Shown piece by piece: positions 1-6,107 of a DNA stretch of 21,574 nt. The translations under genes and the position numbers were made by a program. Under the pieces are notes generated by a model, which was not told the origin of the DNA, did not search any database, and saw nothing but the letters and a program-made list of their open reading frames with translations. This DNA comes from Mailhella sp. (GTDB lineage: Bacteria > Desulfobacterota > Desulfovibrionia > Desulfovibrionales > Desulfovibrionaceae): contig JAFQPD010000065.1 of NCBI GenBank assembly GCA_017411945.1, positions 1 to 21,574 of the forward strand. The letters are read 5' to 3'. Every line of letters starts with the position of its first letter. Position 1 is the stretch's first letter.

Positions 1-131
1 CGCCCGCCTTCCGCGCCGCCGCGCAGTTCGAGGGCCTGTTCCGGCGACAGATAGGCATAGCCCATGCCGCAGAGAAGCGATAATGCCGGAGCCTTGGACT
101 GACGATCTTCGGGAGTATCAGCGATGGACAT
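1..131 (-). CDS. hsdR: Type I restriction enzyme HsdR, N-terminus only (runs off the window)
   Basis: Only the first 43 codons are present, read from an ATG at 131. The peptide starts MSIADTPEDRQSKAPALSLL and continues with a GMGYAYLSPEQALELRGG-like stretch. That pattern is typical of the N-terminus of HsdR proteins, the ATP-dependent translocase and nuclease subunit of type I restriction systems. A purine-rich AGAGG site precedes the start. The gene is the last visible member of the minus-strand hsd operon and begins 10 bp after the KAP NTPase stop codon. The nuclease and helicase domains lie outside the window, so intactness cannot be judged. The assignment rests on the short match plus the hsdM-hsdS context. 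Confidence 0.8.
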   Translation of the reverse strand, partial: MSIADTPEDRQSKAPALSLLCGMGYAYLSPEQALELRGGAEGG

Positions 132-141
132 GGGGAGCCTC

Positions 142-1539
142 TTAGCCGCAGAAGTTCAGGGTTTTGATAGTTTCTTTTATAAGCGATAATACACCATCGC
201 TGGGATATCCATTACTGAAAACTGCGGTTCTGAACTCTTGTATATCTTGCGTAAACTGTCTTTCTTCCTCTGTTGTTTGGGGAAATTCTGTTTGAAATTC
301 AAAAGATATAAGTTCCGATATGAGTTGACATTTTGACAAGTTATTTCGTGGTGCGATTGTATGTACAACATTAAAAAAATTAAAATAATCTTCTTTTGCA
401 GAGTTTTCTTGTAATATTTTTCTTGATAATTCTTTATTGAATGTAAAAATTAAAACCCCAACCATTGAGAATAGCACCCATGGAAGAAAAAAGTTTGAAC
501 TGGAAAGAGGATTATTTTGCTTCATTTTGCAGAGAAATTTTATAGAAAAAGCAAGTTTTTCAACCCCTCGAAGACTGATATTATTATTCTTTATAAACTC
601 TTCAATAAATTTATAAATAAAACTATCGCGTTTTATGAGGTGATCTTTTTGCATTTCTTTCATTTTTAAACAATATAAGCGCAAAGACGCGCTTACTTCA
701 TAGTACGAAGACATTATTTGAGGTATATTTATCGACATTTTTATAAATTTTTCTATATAAGTCTCCGAATCAACATCAAACCCATATCTATTTCTTATCA
801 TAGACTTGATTTGTTCAGAATTGAAAACGAAGATAAATTTTACACCTTCTATATCAAAAATGTGTTTCACAAGCTCAAAAACATTGAGGGCAAAATCGGG
901 GCGACATCTATCAAGCTCGTCAATAAAAATAACAAGTTCCTTCTCGCCGAGAGCCGTTTGGATGGCCGTTCTTAAAGCGTCAATATTATTTTTAGCCTGT
1001 GCATATTGTTTCAAAAGACCGTCGATGGTTGCATCAAGTCCCTTCTGAGCTTCCTCATGCAAGGCATTTGAAAGCCCATCAATCAGTTCATCGCCGTCCT
1101 GTCTGAGGAGGTGGCTAAGTGCGCCCTTACCTATAACTTTACAAGCATAGAGAGCAACGGGAGCAATTTTAGAAGCAACTAATTTTCTTTCATCCTTAGG
1201 TACAAATGCCGTAATTTTTGCCAAAAGAGAAAGAAGCGGCTCTTCTACGTTTTCGGCCTCGAAGGCGTCAAAGTAGATGACATTTCTAGGCTTGTAGTCA
1301 TCCTTCTTATCACGCAATTTATTGATGAGCTTATGGCAGAATTCCGACTTGCCCGTACCCCAGCCGCCGTCAATAGCCATGGGGTAGCAGTCGGTCAAAT
1401 CGCTATCGAGCAGTTTTATAATATTGTCCGCAATGATTTCACGGTCGAAGTCGTCATGCTCTCCGAATCTGGTTTCTTCAAAAGGCTTACGCGACGGTTT
1501 CCTTTCAGTCACCATCTGTTCAACTTCTTTTTCGGTCAT
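142..1539 (-). CDS. KAP-family P-loop NTPase embedded in the type I RM operon
   Basis: This 465-aa protein has a Walker A motif GGWGTGKS at residues 58-65 and a Walker B motif VIFIDELDR at about 203-211. They are followed by a FVFNSEQI segment (237-244) and a YIEKFIKMSINIP segment (261-273), all characteristic of KAP NTPases. The family is named after Kidins220/ARMS and PifA, the F-plasmid phage T7 exclusion protein. One hydrophobic stretch near residues 350-370 could be a membrane segment. The ATG overlaps the hsdS stop by 4 bp (ATGA) and has a strong GAGGAGG site, so translation is probably coupled to hsdS; the stop lies 10 bp before hsdR. The 3' half of the gene is very AT-rich compared with hsdM. 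Family membership is well supported. A role in phage defence, or in controlling the restriction enzyme, is inferred from context only. Confidence 0.85.
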   Translation of the reverse strand: MTEKEVEQMVTERKPSRKPFEETRFGEHDDFDREIIADNIIKLLDSDLTDCYPMAIDGGWGTGKSEFCHKLINKLRDKKDDYKPRNVIYFDAFEAENVEEPLLSLLAKITAFVPKDERKLVASKIAPVALYACKVIGKGALSHLLRQDGDELIDGLSNALHEEAQKGLDATIDGLLKQYAQAKNNIDALRTAIQTALGEKELVIFIDELDRCRPDFALNVFELVKHIFDIEGVKFIFVFNSEQIKSMIRNRYGFDVDSETYIEKFIKMSINIPQIMSSYYEVSASLRLYCLKMKEMQKDHLIKRDSFIYKFIEEFIKNNNISLRGVEKLAFSIKFLCKMKQNNPLSSSNFFLPWVLFSMVGVLIFTFNKELSRKILQENSAKEDYFNFFNVVHTIAPRNNLSKCQLISELISFEFQTEFPQTTEEERQFTQDIQEFRTAVFSNGYPSDGVLSLIKETIKTLNFCG

Positions 1540-2744
1540 ATATCCTCCTCAACGGCGACTCGCTTCTTGCCGGTCAAAAGTTGCTGCATGAGGGAATTCT
1601 TTTCTTGATTCAGCAATTCTCTTTTCTGCTCAAGTAGAGAAAGTTCTTTCTCTCCATCCGCAAAGATTTGGGAAATTGCCTTTTGTTCATCTATAGGGGG
1701 GAGCATGAATGAAAAAGCAGACAGCGCATCAAAATTCACGGAATCTCGGACAGACCCCTGAGTGCTACTTTTTATCTTTTGAGTAGCTTCTTCCGAGTAC
1801 ATCCATGTCAGGAAGTAGTCAGACAAAAGCCGTGTTTCATCGACGCTGAAAATAACATACAGAGGGCTCAAAATCCCCTCTTCAAACCTGTCGAGTCGCC
1901 CAAAAGATCCGACATTCAATCGAGATGGATTGTAGCCGAACTGTCCCTTTCTAATAATTTTGTATGTTGAGATGTTTTCGCTGGCCACACGTTTTGAAAA
2001 CTGTTCTTCGGGAGGAATGACCCCGCTATGGTTGGTAACGCTCAGCACTCTCGTTACCTTATCGCCTTTATTACGAGGGCCTTCTTCCTTTAGCAATGTT
2101 CCAAGCTTTACCTTACGCCACTCCCCACTAAATCCCGGTAACCGCTTTTTGCCCGTCAAAAGCTGTTGCATAAGAGCCTTTTTTTGCAGACGGCAGTTTT
2201 CCAGTTGTTTGTCCACCACGGAAATAGCCTCATCCCACGTCGAAAGAATCTCGGCGATTTTCTTCTGTTCGGCGAGAGGAGGGAGATTAAATGATAAGCC
2301 GCGTATGGTAGGAAGATTTAGCCCGGCCTTTGCTCCAGCATCATTCAATTTTTGCAGTTTTTTGTTAAATTCCTTTGAGGATATTACATAGGCGATGTAG
2401 CATGGATTGGCTTTTTGGTCGTTAATACGAACAATAGCGACATGCTGGCTTATGTATGCATCCTCTTCTAATTGTTTTACAAAGGACACCTTGCCGAGTT
2501 CGGCTGTAATGGATAATAAAATATCTCCGCTTTCAACCCTCGTCCGTTTTGCCTCGGAAATTTCTCGAACATCAACATACTGAATGGATTCTAAATTTAA
2601 GGAAATAGAATCTCTCATCAAGTTCATCATCCGTATGAATAACGAACCTGATTCCGAGTAGTATTGCGCCCAGTTCCTCGCGCCACTCGTTACGAGTGAG
2701 CTGATTTCATCGATTCGGGCAACTTTCCAACCTTCGGGCAACAT
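1536..2744 (-). CDS. hsdS: Type I restriction-modification specificity subunit HsdS (two target-recognition domains)
   Basis: This 402-aa protein has the usual length and duplicated layout of HsdS. A first target-recognition domain spans about 1-150, followed by a conserved helical spacer with LPPLAEQKKIAEIL and LMQQLLTGKKR (155-201). A second recognition domain spans about 205-345, followed by a second spacer copy with LPPIDEQKAI and again LMQQLLTGKKR near the C-terminus. HsdS sets the DNA sequence recognised by the HsdM/HsdR complex. The ATG at 2744 follows a TGAGGA ribosome site. The gene is more AT-rich than hsdM. A 119-bp gap with two inverted repeats separates it from hsdM, and it overlaps the downstream KAP gene by 4 bp. 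Confidence 0.95.
   Translation of the reverse strand: MLPEGWKVARIDEISSLVTSGARNWAQYYSESGSLFIRMMNLMRDSISLNLESIQYVDVREISEAKRTRVESGDILLSITAELGKVSFVKQLEEDAYISQHVAIVRINDQKANPCYIAYVISSKEFNKKLQKLNDAGAKAGLNLPTIRGLSFNLPPLAEQKKIAEILSTWDEAISVVDKQLENCRLQKKALMQQLLTGKKRLPGFSGEWRKVKLGTLLKEEGPRNKGDKVTRVLSVTNHSGVIPPEEQFSKRVASENISTYKIIRKGQFGYNPSRLNVGSFGRLDRFEEGILSPLYVIFSVDETRLLSDYFLTWMYSEEATQKIKSSTQGSVRDSVNFDALSAFSFMLPPIDEQKAISQIFADGEKELSLLEQKRELLNQEKNSLMQQLLTGKKRVAVEEDI
1561..1592 (-). repeat. Direct repeat copy A inside hsdS
   Basis: This 32-bp stretch encodes the C-terminal LMQQLLTGKKR motif and matches 2143-2174 at 27 of 32 positions. Such repeated spacer-coding segments are known places where HsdS half-subunits recombine to change specificity. 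Confidence 0.7.
2143..2174 (-). repeat. Direct repeat copy B inside hsdS
   Basis: This is the partner of the repeat at 1561-1592 and encodes the central LMQQLLTGKKR. Both copies have the same orientation, so recombination between them would delete or exchange the second recognition domain. Confidence 0.7.
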
Positions 2745-2764
2745 AATATTTCCTCATTTCGAGT

Positions 2765-2783
2765 TGTTTCCAAAATGGAAACA
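2765..2783. promoter_or_regulatory. 19-bp perfect palindrome upstream of hsdS (possible operator)
   Basis: TGTTTCCAAAATGGAAACA has 8-bp arms around an AAA centre and starts about 20 bp upstream of the hsdS ATG. Its symmetry and position suggest a binding site for a dimeric regulator, or an RNA hairpin in the hsdM-hsdS junction. No good -35/-10 pair is evident next to it on the minus strand. The function is inferred. Confidence 0.5.
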
Positions 2784-2819
2784 TCTGAAATTTTCGACAA
2801 AAGACTTATTTTTCAACAG

Positions 2820-2854
2820 GTTCCAGTTGTCAGATATTCTTTGACAACTGGAAC
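2820..2854 (-). other. 13-bp perfect inverted repeat just after hsdM
   Basis: GTTCCAGTTGTCA at 2820-2832 pairs perfectly with 2842-2854 around a 9-nt loop, starting 10 nt beyond the hsdM stop. In the transcript it forms a strong hairpin, but no U-tract follows, so it does not look like a standard intrinsic terminator. It may limit read-through or protect the hsdM 3' end, uncoupling hsdM from hsdS expression. Confidence 0.6.
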
Positions 2855-2863
2855 TCTCTCGCT

Positions 2864-4363
2864 CTAGTACCCCAGTTCCTTGAGATACGCGGCCATTTTC
2901 TTTTCCAGCTCCGCCAGCTCGGCGTCCAGCTTCAGGCGTTCGGCACGCACGGCGGCAAGGTCTATCTCGGCTTCTTCCTCAAAGGTATCCACATAGCGCG
3001 GAATATTGAGGTTGTAGTCGTTGGCCCGAATGGCTTCGAGCGGCACGAGGGCCGAGTATTTGTCCAGCTCCTTGCGGCTGGTGAACACGTCAAGGATCTT
3101 GTCGAGGTTCTCCGGCGTGAGCTGGTTCTGGTTCTTGCCGGGCTTGAACTCGCGGCTGGCGTCGATGAACAGCACCTTGTCGTCCTGCTTCGTCTTCTGG
3201 AAAACAAGGATGGCCGCCGGAATGCCCGTGCCGAAGAACAGCTTTTCCGGCAAGCCGATGACCGCCGAAAGCAGGTTCTCTTCCAGCAGTTTCTGCCGTA
3301 TGCGGCCTTCCGCCGCGCCACGGAACAGCACGCCGTGCGGGACTACCACACCCATGCGCCCGGTACGAGGCTTGAGGGTTTCGATCATGTGCAGGATGAA
3401 GGCGTAATCGCCCTTGCCCTTGGGCGGCAGGCCGCGCTTGAAGCGTCCGTGCGGGTCGTGCTCCGCTTCTTCGATACCCCATTTGTCCAGCGAGAACGGT
3501 GGGTTGGCCGTTACCACGTCGAAGCGCAGAAGGTTGCCGGCGTCGTCCAGCAGTTTGGGGTTGCGCAGGGTGTCGCCCCATTCGAGGCGGTGATTGTCCT
3601 CGCCGTGCAGGAACATGTTCATCTTCGCCAGCGACCACGTTGAGCCGATGGATTCCTGCCCGAACAGAGCGTAATCCTTCTTGCCCGTGTTCTGGAACAC
3701 GCGGCGGCCGCACTTCATGAGCAGAGAGGCCGAACCGCAAGCCGGGTCGCAAATGAGGTCGCCGGACTGCGGGTCGAGCAGGCGCGCCAGCAGTTCCGAG
3801 ACCTCCGGCGGTGTGTAGTATTCGCCAGCTTTGCGGCCTGCGTCGGCGGCGAACTTGCCGATAAGGTACTCGTAGGCGTTGCCGATGATGTCCAGCGAGC
3901 CCACGCGCGAGAGCGACAGGTTCAGGGAATCTTTAGCAAAATCTTCCAACAGGAGGCGCAGGAGCGTGTTCTTCTGCTTCTCCTCGCCGAGCTTGTCCGT
4001 GTTGAAGCTGATGTCCTGGAACACGCCGCGCAGTTTCGCGCCGTTGGCCTCTTCGAGCGCGGCGAGAGCCTCGTTGATGCGCTGTCCGTTGCCGGGTTCG
4101 TGGCGCTTTTCGTGGAGCGTCCAGAAGTTGGCGGAGGCTGGCAGGGTGAAGCGCTGTTTGCTCATCATGGCATCGACAAGCGCTTCGTTTTTATACTGTT
4201 CCAGCAGGCGGGCGCGCTCCTCGTTGTACACGTCGGACACGCATTTCAGGAAGAGCATGACGAGGATGAAGTCCTTGTACACGTCGGCAGAGATGGTGCC
4301 GCGGAAGGTGTCGCAGGCGGCCCACACGGCGTCGTTGATGGTACGCTGTTCTATCTGGCTCAT
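2864..4363 (-). CDS. hsdM: Type I restriction-modification DNA methyltransferase HsdM
   Basis: This 499-aa protein is a full-length type I N6-adenine methyltransferase. An N-terminal helical HsdM domain covers roughly residues 1-150. GEYYTPPEV lies at 180-188. The SAM-binding motif DPACGSASLL is at 206-215, and the catalytic NPPF motif is at 287-290. The C-terminus ends in a charged coiled-coil-like helix (roughly 470-499) that may contact HsdS. The ATG at 4363 has an AAGGAT site and lies 3 bp after the stop of the upstream HsdS-like gene, so the two are co-transcribed. The gene is GC-rich and resembles the chromosome in composition, unlike the hsdS and KAP genes after it. All visible motifs are intact. 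Confidence 0.97.
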   Translation of the reverse strand: MSQIEQRTINDAVWAACDTFRGTISADVYKDFILVMLFLKCVSDVYNEERARLLEQYKNEALVDAMMSKQRFTLPASANFWTLHEKRHEPGNGQRINEALAALEEANGAKLRGVFQDISFNTDKLGEEKQKNTLLRLLLEDFAKDSLNLSLSRVGSLDIIGNAYEYLIGKFAADAGRKAGEYYTPPEVSELLARLLDPQSGDLICDPACGSASLLMKCGRRVFQNTGKKDYALFGQESIGSTWSLAKMNMFLHGEDNHRLEWGDTLRNPKLLDDAGNLLRFDVVTANPPFSLDKWGIEEAEHDPHGRFKRGLPPKGKGDYAFILHMIETLKPRTGRMGVVVPHGVLFRGAAEGRIRQKLLEENLLSAVIGLPEKLFFGTGIPAAILVFQKTKQDDKVLFIDASREFKPGKNQNQLTPENLDKILDVFTSRKELDKYSALVPLEAIRANDYNLNIPRYVDTFEEEAEIDLAAVRAERLKLDAELAELEKKMAAYLKELGY

Positions 4364-4366
4364 GGC

Positions 4367-4936
4367 TTATCCTTTAAATTGCGTGCGCAGTGAGAAGGCG
4401 AGGCCGTCCATCATCTGCTGATTGAGTTCGAGGCGGGCGCGAAGGACTTCGTTTTCTCGGCGGCAGGTTTCGGCGAGGTCGGCAAAAAGCCGCTGTTCCC
4501 GCAGGGGCGGGACGACGAGGGGCAGGTTTTCCACGTCGGCACGGCGCAGACTGCGCTGGACCGAACCAGCCTCGTTTTGAAGAAAATACTGCTGACAGGG
4601 GCCGAAGTTCAACTGCCAAGTGAGGAATTCGGGCAGAATTTCCGACTTACAGCGAAGGATGAAAAAATGCTGGCAGGCAACGGCGGGCGCGGGGAGTTCG
4701 CGAAGGTGAACCGCGAAGTATTTGCCGCCGCGCATCTGCAAGAGGATGTCGTCGGGCGCGAGGAAGGTGGCGCGCTCGCGAACCGTGGTGCGGAGCATGC
4801 CGCCCCAGCGGGGAGGTTCGCCGGGAGAGACGTCTTTCATCTGCACAACAAGGGCGTTGCCGTCGGGCTCATGCGTAAGGCCGACGCGGAACGCTACTCC
4901 CGTGAGGACTGCGGCGTAATCGATGAGTTTTTTCAT
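4367..4936 (-). CDS. Short HsdS-like protein with a single recognition half
   Basis: This 189-aa protein, read from the ATG at 4936 (MKKLIDYAAVLTGVAFRVGL), resembles one half of a type I specificity subunit. It has an N-terminal recognition-domain pattern, a middle FLTWQLNFGPCQQYF-type segment, and LPLVVPPLREQRLFADLAE followed by a helix, as in the HsdS conserved spacer. HsdS proteins are usually about 400 aa with two such halves. A GTG at 5026 would add 30 residues with no family resemblance, so I prefer the internal ATG although its ribosome site is weak. It ends 3 bp before hsdM. It could dimerise as a half-specificity subunit, offer an alternative specificity to the full HsdS downstream, or be a relic. 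Confidence 0.75.
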   Translation of the reverse strand: MKKLIDYAAVLTGVAFRVGLTHEPDGNALVVQMKDVSPGEPPRWGGMLRTTVRERATFLAPDDILLQMRGGKYFAVHLRELPAPAVACQHFFILRCKSEILPEFLTWQLNFGPCQQYFLQNEAGSVQRSLRRADVENLPLVVPPLREQRLFADLAETCRRENEVLRARLELNQQMMDGLAFSLRTQFKG

Positions 4937-4990
4937 AGGCTGGCAAGTTTTGCGGGCAAGAGTGTGTGAGCCGCCTTGAGCCGGTTTATG

Positions 4991-5009
4991 CTTTCTGCTA
5001 CACAGAAAG
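4991..5009. other. Short hairpin in the leader of the HsdS-like gene
   Basis: CTTTCTG and CAGAAAG pair perfectly around a 5-nt loop, 55 bp upstream of the preferred start of the HsdS-like gene. No U-tract follows on the minus strand. A regulatory role is possible but unproven. Confidence 0.35.
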
Positions 5010-5055
5010 GGCATCTCCAAATGCACCGGGATCCGCGGCAGCTCTTGTTGGCGGA

Positions 5056-5109
5056 TCAGAATTCAGGTCGAGTGTTGGCGCACTCGGCCTTTTCTATTCT
5101 CTCAACCAT
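5056..5109 (-). CDS. Possible 17-codon leader ORF between DUF2188 gene and HsdS-like gene
   Basis: An ATG at 5109 lies 7 nt after a perfect AAGGAG and opens a short frame, MVERIEKAECANTRPEF, ending in TGA. The ribosome site is better than that of the HsdS-like gene that follows. The frame covers the inverted repeat at 5066-5089. It could be a regulatory leader peptide or a chance ORF; there is no homology support. Confidence 0.25.
   Translation of the reverse strand: MVERIEKAECANTRPEF
5066..5093 (+). terminator. Hairpin with T-tract oriented to the plus strand
   Basis: GGTCGAGTG (5066-5074) pairs with CACTCGGCC (5081-5089), with one G-U pair, and is followed by TTTT on the plus strand. No plus-strand gene precedes it. 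It may stop antisense transcription into the operon, or act as a leader hairpin on the minus-strand transcript. Confidence 0.4.
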
Positions 5110-5119
5110 GGCCGACTCC

Positions 5120-5341
5120 TTATCCGCGAGGCGGGAAGTTGTCGTTGCCGTGACTGTCGCGTTCGCGGATGCGGCCGTCCTTGCCGTGGATGACAAGTTC
5201 GGTTCCCTGATTGCGGCTGATGCTACGGCCTTTGTTGATGGCTTCCTTCTGTGTTCCGCACACGTGGGAAGCGCGTTCTGAGCCACTGCGCTTGATGGCC
5301 CAGCCATCCTTATGAGGGACAATGTGGTGAGATTTGCTCAT
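5120..5341 (-). CDS. DUF2188-family small protein
   Basis: This 73-aa protein starts MSKSHHIVPHKDGWAIKRSG and ends with a GTELVIHGKDGRI segment and SHGNDNFPPRG. This matches the DUF2188 pattern (HHVVP...GW.V...GSERAS...A...GR.ISRNQGTELVIHG.DG.I). The biochemical function of the family is unknown. The start at 5341 is chosen because of an AAGGAG site 7 nt upstream; a longer frame to 5491 has no family match. It is the first gene of the minus-strand island cluster, behind a good promoter. A 183-bp gap follows before the HsdS-like gene, so it may be only partly co-expressed with the hsd genes. Confidence 0.85.
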   Translation of the reverse strand: MSKSHHIVPHKDGWAIKRSGSERASHVCGTQKEAINKGRSISRNQGTELVIHGKDGRIRERDSHGNDNFPPRG

Positions 5342-5395
5342 GGGGATCTCCTTTATGAGCTGTTGGCGGACAGCGGAAGTGCCGTCCATGAAGAA

Positions 5396-5424
5396 ACAAT
5401 AAAGGTTAGGAGAAAACAGGTCAA
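5396..5424 (-). promoter_or_regulatory. Sigma-70-type promoter for the DUF2188 / hsd cluster
   Basis: On the minus strand TTGACC (5424-5419) and TATTGT (5401-5396) are separated by exactly 17 bp. They lie about 55 bp upstream of the DUF2188 start, within AT-rich DNA. This is the best promoter seen for the island's minus-strand genes. Confidence 0.55.
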
Positions 5425-5473
5425 GCACTTTTACAGTAGCATTGTCAATGGCGTAATTTTTTATAGAGTATCC

Positions 5474-5742
5474 CCAACCAATATATTCCAACCAGAATGC
5501 GCGGCATATTTTTACATGATTAAAATAATTTAATAATTAATTTAGTATATTATAGAAAAAAGTTATCGTTTCGAAGATAACCAAAAAGCCTGTCAATTTC
5601 ACACAGACAGACTTGAGCTCTATAGAGGTGAGGGATAAAGGGGAGATCGTCCAACCATATCCAGCAAAATATTTTTGGAATGTGGGTAGAACTGTAGGTC
5701 TTTTTCTCACACTGAACCGCTAATCTTCAACGATTCCAACCA
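5474..5742 (+). repeat. Four dispersed CCAACCA repeats next to the attachment site
   Basis: CCAACCA occurs at 5474-5480, 5488-5494, 5651-5657 and 5736-5742, all in the same orientation; the last three share a preceding T. A 7-mer is not expected four times in under 300 bp. Their place just inside the island end, beside the tRNA-like core, fits arm-type binding sites of an integrase or excisionase. That role is inferred. Confidence 0.45.
5556..5581 (-). terminator. Weak intrinsic-terminator-like hairpin on the minus strand
   Basis: GTTATC and GATAAC form a 6-bp stem with an 8-nt loop, followed by six T on the minus strand (5561-5556). It lies upstream of the DUF2188 promoter and could block transcription entering from the island boundary. 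The stem is short, so confidence is low. Confidence 0.3.
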
Positions 5743-5760
5743 ACTACCACTTATAAAAAT

Positions 5761-5778
5761 ATCCCCTTGGGGACGCCA
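5761..5778 (+). other. tRNA-Glu 3'-end duplicate: presumed attachment site (attR-like)
   Basis: ATCCCCTTGGGGACGCCA fits the last 18 nt of a tRNA-Glu. It contains the end of the T-loop (AT), the T-stem 3' strand (CCCCT), the acceptor 3' strand (TGGGGAC), the discriminator G and CCA. E. coli tRNA-Glu ends almost identically. No tRNA body precedes it; the upstream bases are ACTTATAAAAAT. A lone tRNA 3' end followed by a terminator is the usual scar where an element has integrated into a tRNA gene. The intact tRNA-Glu is therefore predicted at the far, off-window end of the island. Confidence 0.7.
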
Positions 5779-5787
5779 AGGAAATTC

Positions 5788-5819
5788 AAGGACTTAGAGT
5801 AAAATCTAAGTCCTTTTTT
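5788..5819 (+). terminator. Intrinsic terminator following the tRNA-Glu remnant
   Basis: AAGGACTTAGA (5788-5798) pairs perfectly with 5805-5815 around GTAAAA, and a T-run follows to 5819. It sits 9 nt after the CCA, where the terminator of the original tRNA-Glu gene would be. This supports the view that the host chromosome resumes to the right of 5778. Confidence 0.85.
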
Positions 5820-5823
5820 CGTA

Positions 5824-5857
5824 TGTGGGGCATTTCTGCCCCACACTCTGCCCCACA
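5824..5857. repeat. TGCCCCACA repeat cluster beside the island boundary
   Basis: TGCCCCACA occurs at 5837-5845 and 5849-5857 (12-bp period), with an inverted copy TGTGGGGCA at 5824-5832. The copies start 5 bp after the terminator that follows the tRNA remnant. They could be protein-binding sites linked to the attachment site or a remnant of an earlier insertion; the function is unknown. Confidence 0.5.
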
Positions 5858-6020
5858 GATTTCGGAAAGTTTAATGAATTTGTGTGAGGCGGGGTAAAGG
5901 TGGGGGCAAGGCAGGGTGAGAGGCAGGACGAGAAAGGTGAGCCCTCGCCCTGCGGGGAGGGACGGAACTGCCTGCTCGCCTTGAGCGATGCCCACACATC
6001 TTCCCAATATGCCCACAGAT
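5858..6020. other. Non-coding stretch with a G-rich tract
   Basis: I see no supported gene. The plus strand carries runs of G between about 5888 and 5915 (GGGG, GGGGG, GGG) that could form a G-quadruplex. ATGCCCACA occurs at 5988-5996 and 6009-6017, and again inside the hairpin at 6031-6039. Confidence 0.4.
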
Positions 6021-6061
6021 GACAAAAGGCATGCCCACAAGCGCGGGGCATGCCTTTTGTC
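6021..6061. terminator. Strong bidirectional terminator hairpin (16-bp perfect stem)
   Basis: 6021-6036 (GACAAAAGGCATGCCC) pairs perfectly with 6046-6061 around a 9-nt loop. AAAA and TTTT lie within the stem, so it can work from either side. It lies about 47 bp beyond the stop of the minus-strand exported-protein operon and is probably its terminator. Confidence 0.75.
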
Positions 6062-6107
6062 GTATTCGCAGTCCTTTCCCAAGGGAAGGACCACAAGAAA
6101 GCATCGG

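Larger units (their letters stand above)
5342..5760. other. AT-rich non-coding end of the island
   Basis: This stretch has no convincing gene. It is much more AT-rich than the flanks and holds the DUF2188 promoter, a weak minus-strand terminator-like hairpin and four CCAACCA repeats. No integrase or excisionase fragment was recognised. An integrase, if any, would lie at the other end of the island beyond hsdR. Confidence 0.6.

Noticed and set aside
5700..5778. Complete tRNA-Glu gene
   Set aside because: Only the last 18 nt fit; the upstream bases do not form the T-arm 5' strand, anticodon arm or D-arm.
5988..6039. Three ATGCCCACA copies at 21-22 bp spacing as origin iterons
   Set aside because: The third copy is part of a terminator stem, there is no AT-rich unwinding region or replication gene, and three short copies are weak evidence.
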